Source: Candidatus Nitrospira nitrificans
GTDB lineage: Bacteria > Nitrospirota > Nitrospiria > Nitrospirales > Nitrospiraceae
Direction: 5' to 3'
Assembly (NCBI RefSeq): GCF_001458775.1
Contig: NZ_CZPZ01000007.1
Coordinates: 1 to 64,000, forward strand
DNA length: 64,000 nucleotides
Shown here piece after piece: positions 1 through 8,742 of the stretch; the stretch's first letter is position 1, and each line of letters begins with the position of its first letter. The position numbers were made by a program, and so were the translations under genes. The notes beneath the pieces are model-generated. The model worked only from the letters and a program-made list of their open reading frames with translations. It did no database searches and was not told where the DNA came from.

Positions 1-24
1 GGAATTATCAAGATGTCCGTTGAA
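1..24. repeat. left terminal inverted repeat of the IS256-type element
   Basis: The first 24 bases match the reverse complement of 1397-1420 at 19 of 24 positions, including a run of ten identical bases. The repeat may extend a little upstream of the window. Confidence 0.8.
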
Positions 25-58
25 AATGTTCTGAGTCGCTCCATGGTTATGGCTCTTG

Positions 59-1336
59 TCAGGCTGCCTTCTTGCTCGGCACAGAGGCCGCCTCTGTCTG
101 CTCGGTCTCAATTGTGGCCCTGATCTGCGTAATCTCGGCATAGCCCTTGACCTTCCGGAACCGCTGCTCACAGCAGAGCAGCACGGTCCCCAGCCACCGC
201 TGAAGCATCACACTCCCGCGGATTCGCTTGAGGTTCCGCTCACTGTGCCGGACCAGCGAGAACATGCTCTCGATTGGATTGGTGGATATGAGCGTCTTGC
301 GCAGCAGGGGCGGCACCTTCAGCCGATGCAGGGTCAATAATTCCTCAAAGGCTTCCCGGAGCGATGTGGCCGCTGATTCGTTTTTGGTTCGGAGCCAGGC
401 CTCCAACTCCTGCAGCATCCGCCTCGCGTCGGCATAGCTGGTCTGCTCCAACGCCGTCATCAGCCGCCGATGCGCCTCTGCCCGATACGGCTTTGCCAGG
501 TGCCGCTGTAGATTCCGGCTCTTGTGAATAGCACAGCGTTGATGCACCAGCTTCTTACCGAACCGGGCTCGAAGCGCCTTGATCAGCCCACTGCCGCCAT
601 CGGTGACAAACAGAATTCGGCGGGAGAGGACCAGCCCGCGACGCTCCAGGTCCACAAACAGCGCCTCACAGATCTCGTGATTTTCTGAAGAGCCCTGCCA
701 GAACCCCAAGGCCTTCTTCTCCCCACCCTGGTCCACCCCCAGGGCGACGAGAAACGCCTCGCCCCCTCGGTGGATGGTGTCGAGGAAGAGGGCAAATGGC
801 GTGACGTCGGCCAGAGATCGTTGTTGGAACGCCTTCAGTTTCGTCGCGGTCAGCTCCACGAGCTTGCGAGAGACCGAGGAGGCGGACACGCCGAACGCCC
901 CTGCGGCCTCGATCACGGTGTCCGCGTAGCGCTGCGCCGACACGCCTCGGAGAATCTTCGCCAACAGTTCCTCCGAAAATGCCCCCGGCGCACGCATCCG
1001 GGCATAGGACTGCAGGGTCAGCTCTCCCTGCGTCACGTGCCGCAAGCGGGGGCGCGTCACCTTGACCTTCTGGTCTCCCAGGAAGATCGAGCCGTCCTCA
1101 TGCGCCCACTTTTGAAGAGCAGGGTCCGTCGGATGGTAGTCCGGTCCCGCGATCTCCTCGCGCTCCATCAGCATGATACTCTCACCCACCATCCGTCCCA
1201 TCTCCAGCATCACCGCATCCAACGCTTGTTTCCCGGAGTGAATGACACGGACCAGGGTCCCCAGCATTCGGTCCTCACCCGTCATCGCTCGCAATCCTGC
1301 CAACACCTGTTTCCGTTGTCTGGTCTCCCGCCTCAT
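59..1336 (-). CDS. IS256-family (mutator-type) DDE transposase
   Basis: The 425-residue transposase cuts and joins the element ends. The first catalytic Asp lies in ALFLDTIH, the second in LFVTDGGSG, followed by the C-x2-H signature (CAIHK) of mutator-type transposases, and the last acidic residue is in TNPIESMFS. The length fits the roughly 400-residue family norm, and no frameshift or stop is seen, so the gene looks intact. An upstream in-frame start would add 18 residues, but the chosen ATG at 1336 has a clear AGGAG site five to seven bases before it. It is the only gene of the element. Confidence 0.93.
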   Translation of the reverse strand: MRRETRQRKQVLAGLRAMTGEDRMLGTLVRVIHSGKQALDAVMLEMGRMVGESIMLMEREEIAGPDYHPTDPALQKWAHEDGSIFLGDQKVKVTRPRLRHVTQGELTLQSYARMRAPGAFSEELLAKILRGVSAQRYADTVIEAAGAFGVSASSVSRKLVELTATKLKAFQQRSLADVTPFALFLDTIHRGGEAFLVALGVDQGGEKKALGFWQGSSENHEICEALFVDLERRGLVLSRRILFVTDGGSGLIKALRARFGKKLVHQRCAIHKSRNLQRHLAKPYRAEAHRRLMTALEQTSYADARRMLQELEAWLRTKNESAATSLREAFEELLTLHRLKVPPLLRKTLISTNPIESMFSLVRHSERNLKRIRGSVMLQRWLGTVLLCCEQRFRKVKGYAEITQIRATIETEQTEAASVPSKKAA

Positions 1337-1396
1337 CGGTGGCTCCTTTCCTGTGTGCCCGTAGAGTATTCCACGGCAGGAGCCCCTCATTCAAAA

Positions 1397-1420
1397 TTCA
1401 ACGGACTTCAATATAACTCC
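1397..1420. repeat. right terminal inverted repeat of the IS256-type element
   Basis: This is the partner of the repeat at 1-24. The interrupted gene reads into it: the last six codons and the TGA stop of the truncated protein at 1398-1856 are supplied by IS sequence. Confidence 0.8.
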
Positions 1421-1856
1421 AAAATGGACGGTAAAGGGGTGACGCATACATCCCGGAATTTCCGAAATGAAGTCCAAACCCCAGCCCCAGCCCGAGGGGA
1501 TAGCCATAGGAGTATGGATAGGGATAGGGAAGTGGGACAATGCTTGTGGCGGGCCGCTCAACCAGCTGCCGTTGCAAATTGGCCGTCGCGGTTGACTGTC
1601 GATCGAGCTGGCTCTTGAGTTGACTGACTGTCCCGTCTTGGGCTTGGAGTTTCCCTTCAAGCTCAGCGATTTTCTTCTGCTGTGCTTCCATATAGGCGTT
1701 TACACAACGAGTCTGCGCGTCGCCTGTGTAGGTAGAGCACTCCCATGGTATTTGGAGGATTTCCGCTATGGATGGGACGGGGAAGAGGACGCAGGGGACA
1801 GTCCCCACCAAGAGCCAGACTCGCGACCACCGATCTCGGATGGTCTTCCGCTTCAT
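1398..1856 (-). pseudogene. secreted coiled-coil, Gly/Tyr/Pro-rich protein, 3' end cut by the IS
   Basis: The remaining 152 residues start with a basic N-terminus and a hydrophobic stretch ending near SIAEI, which looks like a signal peptide. A short Cys-containing segment follows, then a predicted coiled coil (QQKKIAELEGKLQAQDG and on), then a tail rich in Pro, Tyr, Gly and Leu. The last six residues (SYIEVR) and the stop come from the IS end, so the native C-terminus lies beyond the left edge of the window. The start at 1856 has a strong GGAGGGGGAG site; a longer frame upstream has no such support. I do not recognise the family, and a cell-envelope location is inferred from the signal peptide only. 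Whether the truncated product is stable is unknown. Confidence 0.65.
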
Positions 1857-1904
1857 GCTCCCCCTCCAACTACGGCTATGTGAGAGCGTACCATGCGAAT
1901 TGTT

Positions 1905-1934
1905 TCTTAACCAGAGTGGGTTCTCTTCGTCAAC
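1905..1934 (-). promoter_or_regulatory. putative sigma-70 promoter for the truncated secreted-protein gene
   Basis: On the minus strand a TTGACG -35 (1929-1934) is followed after 18 bp by TTAAGA (1905-1910). It lies about 50 bp upstream of the start at 1856. This is a pattern match only. Confidence 0.35.
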
Positions 1935-1997
1935 GCCCCAGCTGACGCCCATCGTTATGCCCACGAAGCAGATCACATCACACTCGACAGTCGTTTG

Positions 1998-2027
1998 TTG
2001 ACAGATGCCCGTGATTTCCGATAAAGT
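1998..2027 (+). promoter_or_regulatory. putative sigma-70 promoter for prs
   Basis: TTGACA (1998-2003), an 18-bp spacer and TAAAGT (2022-2027) lie about 145 bp upstream of prs. Together with the divergent candidate promoter at 1905-1934 it accounts for the 315-bp gap between the genes. No tRNA or other RNA gene was seen in the gap. Confidence 0.45.
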
Positions 2028-2171
2028 TTCCCCCTTTGATTGGCTTCCCCGGTAGTGTGTGCAGTAAATGGGGGGTGGCTTACAAAGGCCACCATCGCTC
2101 ACCGCACAAGAACCACTAGAGAATCCAGTACCTTAAGAGAAAAACGAGAAGACGGCGCGGGATAAGTTCGA

Positions 2172-3113
2172 ATGAACAGAGAACTAAAAATTTTCTCTGG
2201 CAACGCCAATCTTTCGCTTGCCCAAGAGATCGCGGTGTACTTGGGACAGAGATTAGGCGAAGCGACGGTTTCGTCGTTCAGTGATGGAGAAATCCGGGTC
2301 AAAATTGACGAAAATGTCCGCGGCGCGGATGTGTTCGTTGTGCAGTCCTGTTGCCAACCGGTCAATGATTCTTTGATGGAGTTATTGATCATCATCGACG
2401 CGTTGAAACGTTCGTCGGCCAATCGCATCACCGCCGTCGTGCCCTATTTTGGGTATGCGCGTCAGGACCGCAAGGATCAGCCGCGTGTTCCCATCACGGC
2501 GAAACTCGTCGCCGATTTAATTACGACTGCCGGAGCGGATCGTGTGCTCTCAATGGATCTTCACGCCGGGCAGATTCAAGGATTTTTCAACGTCCCGGTC
2601 GATCACTTGTACGCCCTTCCGGTGTTGCTGGAGTACATTGTGAAGAAAAAAATCACGGATCTGGTCGTCGTCTCGCCCGATGCAGGGGGCGTGGAGCGGG
2701 CCAGGGCGTTTGCCAAGCGCCTTCAGGCGAACCTGGCGATCATCGACAAGCGACGTGAAGGCCCGAATCAAGCGCAAATCATGAACATCATCGGGGATGT
2801 GCAAGGGAAAAGCGTGTTGCTCCTCGATGACATGATCGACACGGCGGGCACCATCGTTCAGGGAGCTCAAGCTTGTCTCGATCATGGGGCTCGAGACGTG
2901 ATCACGGCCTGCACGCATGCGGTGCTGTCCGGGCCGGCGCTGGAACGGTTACAGACGTCCTGTCTGTCCCAAGTGGTGGTGACCAACACAATTCCGCTGC
3001 GAGGGAAAGAGTTGGCCTGTCCGAAGTTGCATCAGTTGTCGGTGGCGCCTCTCTTAGGCGAAGCCATCAGACGGATCCATGAAGACGAGTCGGTGAGTTC
3101 ATTATTTGCGTAA
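2172..3113 (+). CDS. prs: ribose-phosphate pyrophosphokinase
   Basis: The enzyme makes PRPP from ribose 5-phosphate and ATP for nucleotide, His, Trp and NAD synthesis in the cytoplasm. At 313 residues it has the usual length of bacterial class I enzymes. Visible motifs are the N-terminal [13 protein letters not shown], the ATP-site segment [10 protein letters not shown], the metal-binding [13 protein letters not shown] and the PRPP loop [10 protein letters not shown]. It is the first gene of a plus-strand group continuing with rplY, pth and ychF, an arrangement common in bacteria. The Shine-Dalgarno site is weak, but the N-terminus aligns well with the family, so the start is secure. Confidence 0.97.
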   Translation: MNRELKIFSGNANLSLAQEIAVYLGQRLGEATVSSFSDGEIRVKIDENVRGADVFVVQSCCQPVNDSLMELLIIIDALKRSSANRITAVVPYFGYARQDRKDQPRVPITAKLVADLITTAGADRVLSMDLHAGQIQGFFNVPVDHLYALPVLLEYIVKKKITDLVVVSPDAGGVERARAFAKRLQANLAIIDKRREGPNQAQIMNIIGDVQGKSVLLLDDMIDTAGTIVQGAQACLDHGARDVITACTHAVLSGPALERLQTSCLSQVVVTNTIPLRGKELACPKLHQLSVAPLLGEAIRRIHEDESVSSLFA

Positions 3114-3164
3114 CCCGGCCGGGACCGGGACTTGCGCGAGCAGTCGAGGAGACGGAGGAAGATC

Positions 3165-3953
3165 ATGAAATTCGATTTAACAGTGGCCGTGAGAGAACAA
3201 GCGGGCAAGGGAGCTGCACGGTCGATGCGGCGGGCAGGGAAAATTCCGGCAGTGCTCTACGGACAAGGGGAATGTCTGTTGTTGACCGTCAGCCCCGAGG
3301 GATTGATTAAAATTTTGAAGTCTCATGCCGGGAGTACTGCGTTGATCTCGCTCACGGTGGATGGTGCCAAGTCCAAACCGAACCGCACCGCGCTCTTGCG
3401 TGATTATCAAGTGGATCCGGTGACCGGGGCTGTCCTCCACGCGGACCTCTTTGAGATTTCCATGAGCAAGCCGATCAGAGTGAAGGTGCCGGTCAAGGTG
3501 ATCGGCAGTGTTCCGGCCGGTGTGAAGGAAGGCGGCGTGCTGCATCACAACATGCGCGATGTGCACGTCGAATGTCTTCCGGCCGCATTGCCTGATTACA
3601 TCGAGGTCGATGCGTCTTCCTTGACCATCGGCAGCGGCATCCATGTGAAGGAACTTGGGACGCGTGAAGGTGTCCGTTTTCTGGATGATGCCGATCAAAT
3701 GGTCGTCAGTGTCGCGGCGCCGATGTCGGACGCCAAACTCGAAGCGTTGCTCACCAGCGGCGCAGGAGCGGCGGGTGAACCGGAAGTCCTGACGAAAGGC
3801 AAGGAAGCAGGAGCTGAAGGCGCCGGGGGCGCTGAACCGGCTAAAGCTGGAGCGGCCGCGCCCGCCGGCGCCGGTGATGCGAAGGGTGGCGAGAAGAAAG
3901 AGGCGGCAGCGGCTCCGAAGGCCGACAAGAAAGAAGCTGAAAAGAAGAAGTAA
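3165..3953 (+). CDS. rplY: 50S ribosomal protein L25 (CTC-type general stress form)
   Basis: L25 binds 5S rRNA in the central protuberance of the large subunit. The 262-residue protein has the N-terminal L25 domain (about 1-95, with AGKIPAVLYG) and the C-terminal TL5/CTC beta domain (about 100-190). A long low-complexity Ala/Gly/Lys/Glu tail follows (about 205-262), typical of the CTC form in many phyla. The chosen ATG at 3165 has GGAGGAAG in front; an upstream GTG-type extension lacks support. It sits 50 bp downstream of prs and only 2 bp before pth. Confidence 0.95.
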   Translation: MKFDLTVAVREQAGKGAARSMRRAGKIPAVLYGQGECLLLTVSPEGLIKILKSHAGSTALISLTVDGAKSKPNRTALLRDYQVDPVTGAVLHADLFEISMSKPIRVKVPVKVIGSVPAGVKEGGVLHHNMRDVHVECLPAALPDYIEVDASSLTIGSGIHVKELGTREGVRFLDDADQMVVSVAAPMSDAKLEALLTSGAGAAGEPEVLTKGKEAGAEGAGGAEPAKAGAAAPAGAGDAKGGEKKEAAAAPKADKKEAEKKK

Positions 3954-3955
3954 CG

Positions 3956-4558
3956 TTGCATTTGCTCGTTGGACTGGGCAATCCCGGCAAAGCTTACGCC
4001 CAGACCCGCCACAATGTCGGGATGTGGGCCATCGAGCGGGCCGCCGCTCGATGGTCGATCCGACTCTCGCCGCGCGGTCTTGCACAGCGGGGCTCCGGGC
4101 GACTCGAAGGAGAATCGGTCGCGCTGGCCGGCCTGCTCGACTGGATGAATGTCAGTGGCCCTCCCTTGAAAGGCCTTCTCCGCGAATTTGAACTTACCTC
4201 CAACGAGCTCATTGTTGTGCATGACGATCTTGACCTGGAGCCGGGACGGCTAAGGATCAAGCTATCCGGAGGCCATGGGGGACACAACGGAATCAAATCC
4301 GTCATAGAGGCACTCGGGACTCCGGAATTCATCCGATTGAAAATCGGAATCGGTCGGCCCGCGCCTGGTCGGAATTCCGCGGATTATGTATTGGAGCGGG
4401 TGACTCAAGATGAGATGGCTCTCATTGAGCCTTGTCTGGAACGGGCTGTCGATGCATTGGAATGTTTGATTCACCGGGGAGCGAACGTGGCGATGAATCA
4501 GTTCAATATCAGGGATATCAGAGAGAAGGTCGTGGACGAAGGGGAGGGGACGACATAA
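3956..4558 (+). CDS. pth: peptidyl-tRNA hydrolase
   Basis: The enzyme cleaves the ester bond of peptidyl-tRNAs that drop off the ribosome and recycles the tRNA. The 200-residue protein opens with VGLGNPG and has the catalytic His at about residue 19 in TRHNVG, the Asn of NVSG at about 65 and the conserved acidic stretch VVHDDLDL at about 87-94. The start codon is TTG at 3956, two bases after the rplY stop, with an AAGAAG stretch in front. ychF starts directly after its stop. Confidence 0.95.
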   Translation: MHLLVGLGNPGKAYAQTRHNVGMWAIERAAARWSIRLSPRGLAQRGSGRLEGESVALAGLLDWMNVSGPPLKGLLREFELTSNELIVVHDDLDLEPGRLRIKLSGGHGGHNGIKSVIEALGTPEFIRLKIGIGRPAPGRNSADYVLERVTQDEMALIEPCLERAVDALECLIHRGANVAMNQFNIRDIREKVVDEGEGTT

Positions 4559-5650
4559 ATGGGTCTTTGTTGCGGCATGATCGGTTTGCCGAACGTCGGC
4601 AAGACGACGGTTTTCAATGCATTGACCGGCAGCGGCGCCTTGGCGGCGAATTATCCGTTCGCCACCGTCGATCCGAATACCGGGATTGCGCTGGTACCGG
4701 ACCCTCGCCTCCTCAAATTGACGGAGATTTTCGCTTCGAAGAAAACCACCTACAGCACCCTGGAGGTGCGCGACATCGCCGGGCTCGTGGAAGGGGCCAG
4801 CAAAGGCGAAGGGCTGGGCAATCAATTTCTCGGCCATATCCGTGAAGTCGAGGCGTTGCTGCATGTGGTCCGCTGTTTCCAGAGCACCGATGTCGTCCAT
4901 GTCAGCGGCGGGGTCGACCCCCTCCGCGATATCGGAGTGATCGAAACCGAACTGATGTTGTCCGATCTGGAAACACTCGATCGACGGAAGCAGAAGACCG
5001 AGAAGAAAGTGAGGGCTGGAGACAAAAAAGCTGCATTCGAAGCGGAGTTTCTCGCCCGGCTCATTGGACTGCTTGACAAGGGTGAGTGGTTGGGCAACCT
5101 GCCGTACACAGCTGAGGAACGGATCATTCTCACCGAATGTCAGCTGCTGTCAGCCAAGCCGGTTCTCTTTCTCGCGAACGTATCCGAAGGGAAGAACGCG
5201 GATGAAGCGATGGTTCAGGCTGTGCGTGACTTTGCCGCCAAACGCGGGGCTCGCGTTGTGACGATCTGCGGGCAGCTCGAAGCGGAACTGTCGTCACTGC
5301 CTGAAAGTGAACGGGCCGATTTCCTAAAGGAAATGGGGTTGAGCGAATCAGGATTGGTCCGACTGACACGCGAAGCCTACACATTGCTGGACTTGATTAC
5401 CTTCTTCACCGCCGGCGAAATCGAATCTCGCGCCTGGCCCATCCCCAAAGGCATGAAAGCGCCGCAAGCAGCCGGAAAGATTCACTCCGACATGGAGCGG
5501 GGCTTCATCCGCGCCGAGGTCTATCACTACGACGACCTACTGGCCTGTGGGTCGGAGGCGAAGGTGAAGGAAAAGGGGTTATTCCGCCTGGAAGGCAAGG
5601 ACTACGTCATCAAAGAAGCGGATATCGTATACTTCAGATTTAACGTGTAG
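4559..5650 (+). CDS. ychF: redox-regulated ATPase / Obg-family protein YchF
   Basis: This is a universally conserved P-loop protein (363 residues) of the Obg group that binds ATP in preference to GTP and associates with ribosomes. The Walker A is GLPNVGKTT (about 9-17), the DxxG segment is in RDIAGLVEGAS, and the unusual NxxE-type specificity motif is visible in LANVSEG, where Obg GTPases have NKxD. The C-terminal TGS-like domain ends in DYVIKEADIVYFRFNV, a classic YchF ending. It abuts pth with no gap and has GGGGAGGGGA as ribosome binding site. Confidence 0.96.
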   Translation: MGLCCGMIGLPNVGKTTVFNALTGSGALAANYPFATVDPNTGIALVPDPRLLKLTEIFASKKTTYSTLEVRDIAGLVEGASKGEGLGNQFLGHIREVEALLHVVRCFQSTDVVHVSGGVDPLRDIGVIETELMLSDLETLDRRKQKTEKKVRAGDKKAAFEAEFLARLIGLLDKGEWLGNLPYTAEERIILTECQLLSAKPVLFLANVSEGKNADEAMVQAVRDFAAKRGARVVTICGQLEAELSSLPESERADFLKEMGLSESGLVRLTREAYTLLDLITFFTAGEIESRAWPIPKGMKAPQAAGKIHSDMERGFIRAEVYHYDDLLACGSEAKVKEKGLFRLEGKDYVIKEADIVYFRFNV

Positions 5651-5918
5651 CCCTTTGTCGCCGACTGCGATGGATTCGCGCCGACTCGATTTCCGAATGC
5701 CCAAGGTTCGTCTCTTTCCGGTCTCTACCAAGTCGTGTTTGTCGCCAATCGTTTGTCGATAGTCACCAGGGTCCATATCTCACCGCACCCCTACCCCCCC
5801 CCATAGGAAGGGCGAACGGGGCCCTTTGCCGACTTGACCGGCGCCTTCAACTGGGTGATCCTTGCAGCCTGCAACACTTCTCCTTGGTACGCTAAGATCT
5901 GTTTCGTAAGTTGTAACA

Positions 5919-6662
5919 ATGGTCGACTGGCTGGCACATTTCATCTCGCTTGAGTGGTTGTCCATTTATTGGGGAATCGGCCTGCTCTTTTTTGCAGTGG
6001 AGTATTGGTGGCCTTCGCGCCCACTCCGTTACCGGCAGGTGTTCCTGCAGGATGTGGCGGCCTTCGCGACCTACCAGATCTTTTTTATCTTTGCCGCGCA
6101 GGTGACGAATCGAATTCCGTTTCCCCATTACTCTTACTCGTATTGGCGGGCGTTGCCGTTCGCTTTTAAGCTCGTGGTTTTCTTGCTTGTCCTCGACGGA
6201 TTGGCCTACTGGATGCATCGGCTTTGGCATACAGCCTGGGTCTGGCCGATCCATCGCTGGCACCATGCGCCAACGGAGCTGTACTGGCTGGCCGGTATCC
6301 GGGCGAGTTTTCCGCAGATCGTCCTGGCCGGTGTCCCGTATCTGTTGGCGTTTCCGCTCCTCAAACCAGTGCCGGCACTCTTCTTTCCACTTTATTCCTA
6401 TATGTTGCTCCTGACCAATAACTGGATGCATATGAACGTGACCTGGCAATCGAGAAAACTGGAGTGGTTCTTCGTCACGCCACGCTATCATCGGGTACAT
6501 CACCTGAAAGAGATTGGAAGGGCCGGGGCGAATTTTGGGGTGCTGTTTACTGTGTGGGATCGACTGTTCGGGACGTATGTCGATCCTGAACAGGTAGAAT
6601 CGACAGGGCCGTACGGGATTCAGGAAACCGTCCATCCAGTCCGCATGGCCATCGGGGTGTAG
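5919..6662 (+). CDS. membrane sterol desaturase / fatty acid hydroxylase family protein
   Basis: The 247-residue integral membrane protein is of the di-iron fatty acid hydroxylase superfamily (PF04116). Hydrophobic stretches lie at about 14-28, 48-62, 84-97 and 134-165. The three metal-binding histidine clusters are intact: HRLWH at 100-104, HRWHH at 112-116 and HRVHH at 191-195. Such enzymes hydroxylate or desaturate acyl chains, sterols or carotenoids using O2; the substrate cannot be told from sequence. It stands alone between ychF and a convergent methyltransferase, and I see no feature beyond T/C-rich sequence in the 268 bp before it. Confidence 0.88.
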   Translation: MVDWLAHFISLEWLSIYWGIGLLFFAVEYWWPSRPLRYRQVFLQDVAAFATYQIFFIFAAQVTNRIPFPHYSYSYWRALPFAFKLVVFLLVLDGLAYWMHRLWHTAWVWPIHRWHHAPTELYWLAGIRASFPQIVLAGVPYLLAFPLLKPVPALFFPLYSYMLLLTNNWMHMNVTWQSRKLEWFFVTPRYHRVHHLKEIGRAGANFGVLFTVWDRLFGTYVDPEQVESTGPYGIQETVHPVRMAIGV

Positions 6663-6710
6663 GGAAAGCGATCATAATCAGCCACGACTCGCCGCCATCT
6701 CACTCCTCGG

Positions 6711-7385
6711 CTAACACAAACATCCCTGACCTCCTAGGAATGAGCCTGGCCGTTTATTCAGCCGCCAGGTATGTTCCGTCGCCGGGCACTTCCCCTTGAG
6801 CCCGCCAGGGACTTCGATACGGGCCAGCGGCGTGAGGTTGTAGCTGTCGTTGTAATGGCGATGGAGTTCATCGGCAGTGACGGAAAACGGAGGCCCTGGC
6901 ACGACGGTCTGGTCGTACTCATAGCCGATGACGAGTTGGGGCGCCAAGGCTGTGAGGGATTTGAGATGCGCCGTGTACCGTAACCGCATAGTTTCCGGCA
7001 GCGCGACCAACGCGGCTCGGTCATAGACCGCGTCAACGGGGCCGAGGACCTCGCGAGACAGCTCGAAGAAATCACCCACGTAAATGTCGATCTTCTCTCC
7101 GCTAAAGAGTTTGTGCGTTCGGACTTCTGATATGGTCGGTTCCATCCTCAGCTGGGCAAAGAGCTGCGTCACAGCCAGTTCGCTGAGTTCCGCTCCGGCG
7201 ACTGTATAGCCGCGAGACAAGAGCCAGCTGAGATCGAGCGACTTCCCACAGAGCGGCACAAACACTCGAGCGCCTTGAGGTACATTCAGCGAAGGGAAGT
7301 GGGTGATCAGCAGCGGGTTGACGACGCACTCGTGCCATCCCGTCTGATTCGTCTGCCATCGGTTGTGCCAAAAGCTCGCTTCCAT
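6711..7385 (-). CDS. tpm: thiopurine S-methyltransferase-family SAM methyltransferase
   Basis: The 224-residue protein starts with the TPMT-family pattern FWHNRWQTNQTGWHE and has the SAM-binding segment VFVPLCGKSLDLSWLL (about 41-56) and GAELSELAV, followed by YDRAALVALPE. In bacteria this family detoxifies tellurite or selenium compounds by methylation or methylates small thiols; which of these applies here is unknown. It is a single gene with a GAGGA site before the ATG. The last 20 or so residues (GSFLGGQGCLC) look unconserved. Confidence 0.87.
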   Translation of the reverse strand: MEASFWHNRWQTNQTGWHECVVNPLLITHFPSLNVPQGARVFVPLCGKSLDLSWLLSRGYTVAGAELSELAVTQLFAQLRMEPTISEVRTHKLFSGEKIDIYVGDFFELSREVLGPVDAVYDRAALVALPETMRLRYTAHLKSLTALAPQLVIGYEYDQTVVPGPPFSVTADELHRHYNDSYNLTPLARIEVPGGLKGKCPATEHTWRLNKRPGSFLGGQGCLC

Positions 7386-7589
7386 GCGAATTCCTCAGTG
7401 TGTGAGCGGTGGAGGCGCTGCGAGCCTGAGCGTACAACTATCGCGTGAAGAATACTATTATCTAGTCTTCATCAATCATCGGGGCGACTACGCGGCATGA
7501 TTAAGAGTGTCAATGCCATGCACGCCGGTAAGCCGGAGCGCAGAAAATGGAGTCGGCTCTTGTGTCGCGCGTCGCTGGATTTCTCTGGA

Positions 7590-7977
7590 TTACGATGCAA
7601 CTGATCCACCAAATAGGCGACTCATGGCATGATGATCTCGGGCTGTGATGTCCTTATCCGTCTGTTGGCCCTTGATGCCGCCGGTTCGGCAGAGGCGGCT
7701 GAAGATGTCCCAATGGCGTGGACCAGGATTGATGGGTGTGCAGTTCGGTTGATCGCGGAGTTCCTGGGTAAACGCCGGCGCCTTCTCCATGCTGCTGGGG
7801 AATTGAACACGCTGGGGTGCGTCACGATGCGAAGGAAACCGCTTAAGACAAGATCAGACAAGTCCATATGGCTGCTCTGATCGAATCAGTGCCTCGAGCC
7901 ATGTCAGGTGCTTTCGATGGTGGAGTCGCATCTTCGCGGTGGGCATAGACCAGCACATTCACGTCAAGAAGAATCAT
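7590..7977 (-). pseudogene. decayed PIN-domain (VapC-type) toxin gene
   Basis: Minus-strand translation gives three family-like pieces in three different frames. From the ATG at 7977 comes MILLDVNVLVYAHRED, the PIN N-terminus with its first catalytic Asp. Next comes LSDLVLSGFLRIVTHPSVF in a second frame, and finally FTQELRDQPN and PGPRHWDIFSRLCR in a third. In intact VapC toxins these follow one another in a single frame of about 140 residues. At least two frameshifts therefore disable the gene, and the acidic residues expected in the C-terminal third are not recognisable. Sequencing error is the alternative, but several independent indels make decay more likely. Confidence 0.7.
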
Positions 7978-8044
7978 GGGGCCGTTCCATGAAGGCGAGG
8001 AGGGCGGCAGAATCGTCGATGTCCACGCCGGAGCGAAGGCCGTG
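7964..8044 (-). pseudogene. possible antitoxin C-terminal remnant upstream of the PIN pseudogene
   Basis: The minus-strand frame just upstream of, and overlapping, the PIN start reads HGLRSGVDIDDSAALLAFME and ends at a TGA inside the toxin reading frame. An antitoxin ending by overlap with the toxin start is the usual vapBC layout. No antitoxin DNA-binding domain is recognisable further upstream, so the call rests on position and a short match only. Confidence 0.3.
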
Positions 8045-8100
8045 TCTGGACGGTGGTGAGTATTACCGATTTGCGAGCCGGTTTGGTTTGCGGTAGAGCG

Positions 8101-8742
8101 TTACGCAGCTTGCGCTTGCAGGAATTGTTTGATCTGTCGAAGATCTTCGACGAAGCGGTGATATTCTTCTTCACGCTGCGCCGCTTCCGGATGTCGAAGA
8201 ATTGCCGATGGGTGGACGGTCACAAAGACATTCGACGCGACAGGCGTATTCCAGGGCCGTCCTCGCAATTCATTCAAACGAACTGCCTTCCTAAAAGCCG
8301 ATTGGGCGGCCGTCACGCCGAGACACACGATGACACGAGGTTTCACCACTTGTATCTCCGTTTCCAGCCAGGGGCGACAGGCGGCGACCTCAGCGGCGGC
8401 GGGCTTTTTGTGCTTGCGGCGCTTGCCTTGCGGCTCCCATTTGAAATGCTTCACGGCATTTGTGACATACACGCTCTTCCGCATGATTCCCGCTTCGGCC
8501 AAAGCCTTGTCCAAGATCTTTCCGGCCGGTCCGACAAAGGGATGTCCGGCCTGGTCTTCTTGGTCGCCAGGCTGCTCACCGACAAACATGATCGTCGCAT
8601 GGGCCGAGCCTTCTCCAAATACGGTTTGCGTGGCCCGTTGGTACAAATCGCACCCGGTACAGGCTGAGGCGGCTTGTTGCAAACCAAGGATAGTCAATTT
8701 GGCAGGAATGAATTGGGCGGCTGATCGAGCAGGGCGTCGCAT
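8101..8742 (-). CDS. udgX: UdgX-type uracil-DNA glycosylase
   Basis: The 213-residue protein is a uracil-DNA glycosylase of the family 4/5-like group with a predicted Fe-S cluster (C28, C31 and two later cysteines, including C122 in CRPWLE). Motif 1 is GEQPGDQED (55-63) and the C-terminal motif is HPSA (177-180). Residues 107-111 read KRRKH, matching the KRRIH loop that defines UdgX, whose His forms a covalent link to the abasic sugar after uracil removal. It overlaps the 3' end of dnaE2 by 49 bp on the same strand, so it is almost surely co-transcribed with it. The Ile-to-Lys change in the loop is unusual; the reactive His is kept (H111). Confidence 0.9.
   Translation of the reverse strand: MRRPARSAAQFIPAKLTILGLQQAASACTGCDLYQRATQTVFGEGSAHATIMFVGEQPGDQEDQAGHPFVGPAGKILDKALAEAGIMRKSVYVTNAVKHFKWEPQGKRRKHKKPAAAEVAACRPWLETEIQVVKPRVIVCLGVTAAQSAFRKAVRLNELRGRPWNTPVASNVFVTVHPSAILRHPEAAQREEEYHRFVEDLRQIKQFLQAQAA

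Larger units (their letters stand above)
1..1420 (-). mobile_element. IS256-family insertion sequence
   Basis: The element is about 1.42 kb and holds a single mutator-type transposase gene on the minus strand. Imperfect inverted repeats of about 24 bp lie at 1-24 and 1397-1420 (19 of 24 positions match, with a shared core GTCCGTTGAA). Size, repeat length and gene content fit IS256-family elements. The left end coincides with, or lies just outside, the window start, so a target-site duplication cannot be checked. The right end sits inside the reading frame of a secreted-protein gene (1398-1856), so the insertion has cut that gene. Confidence 0.88.
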
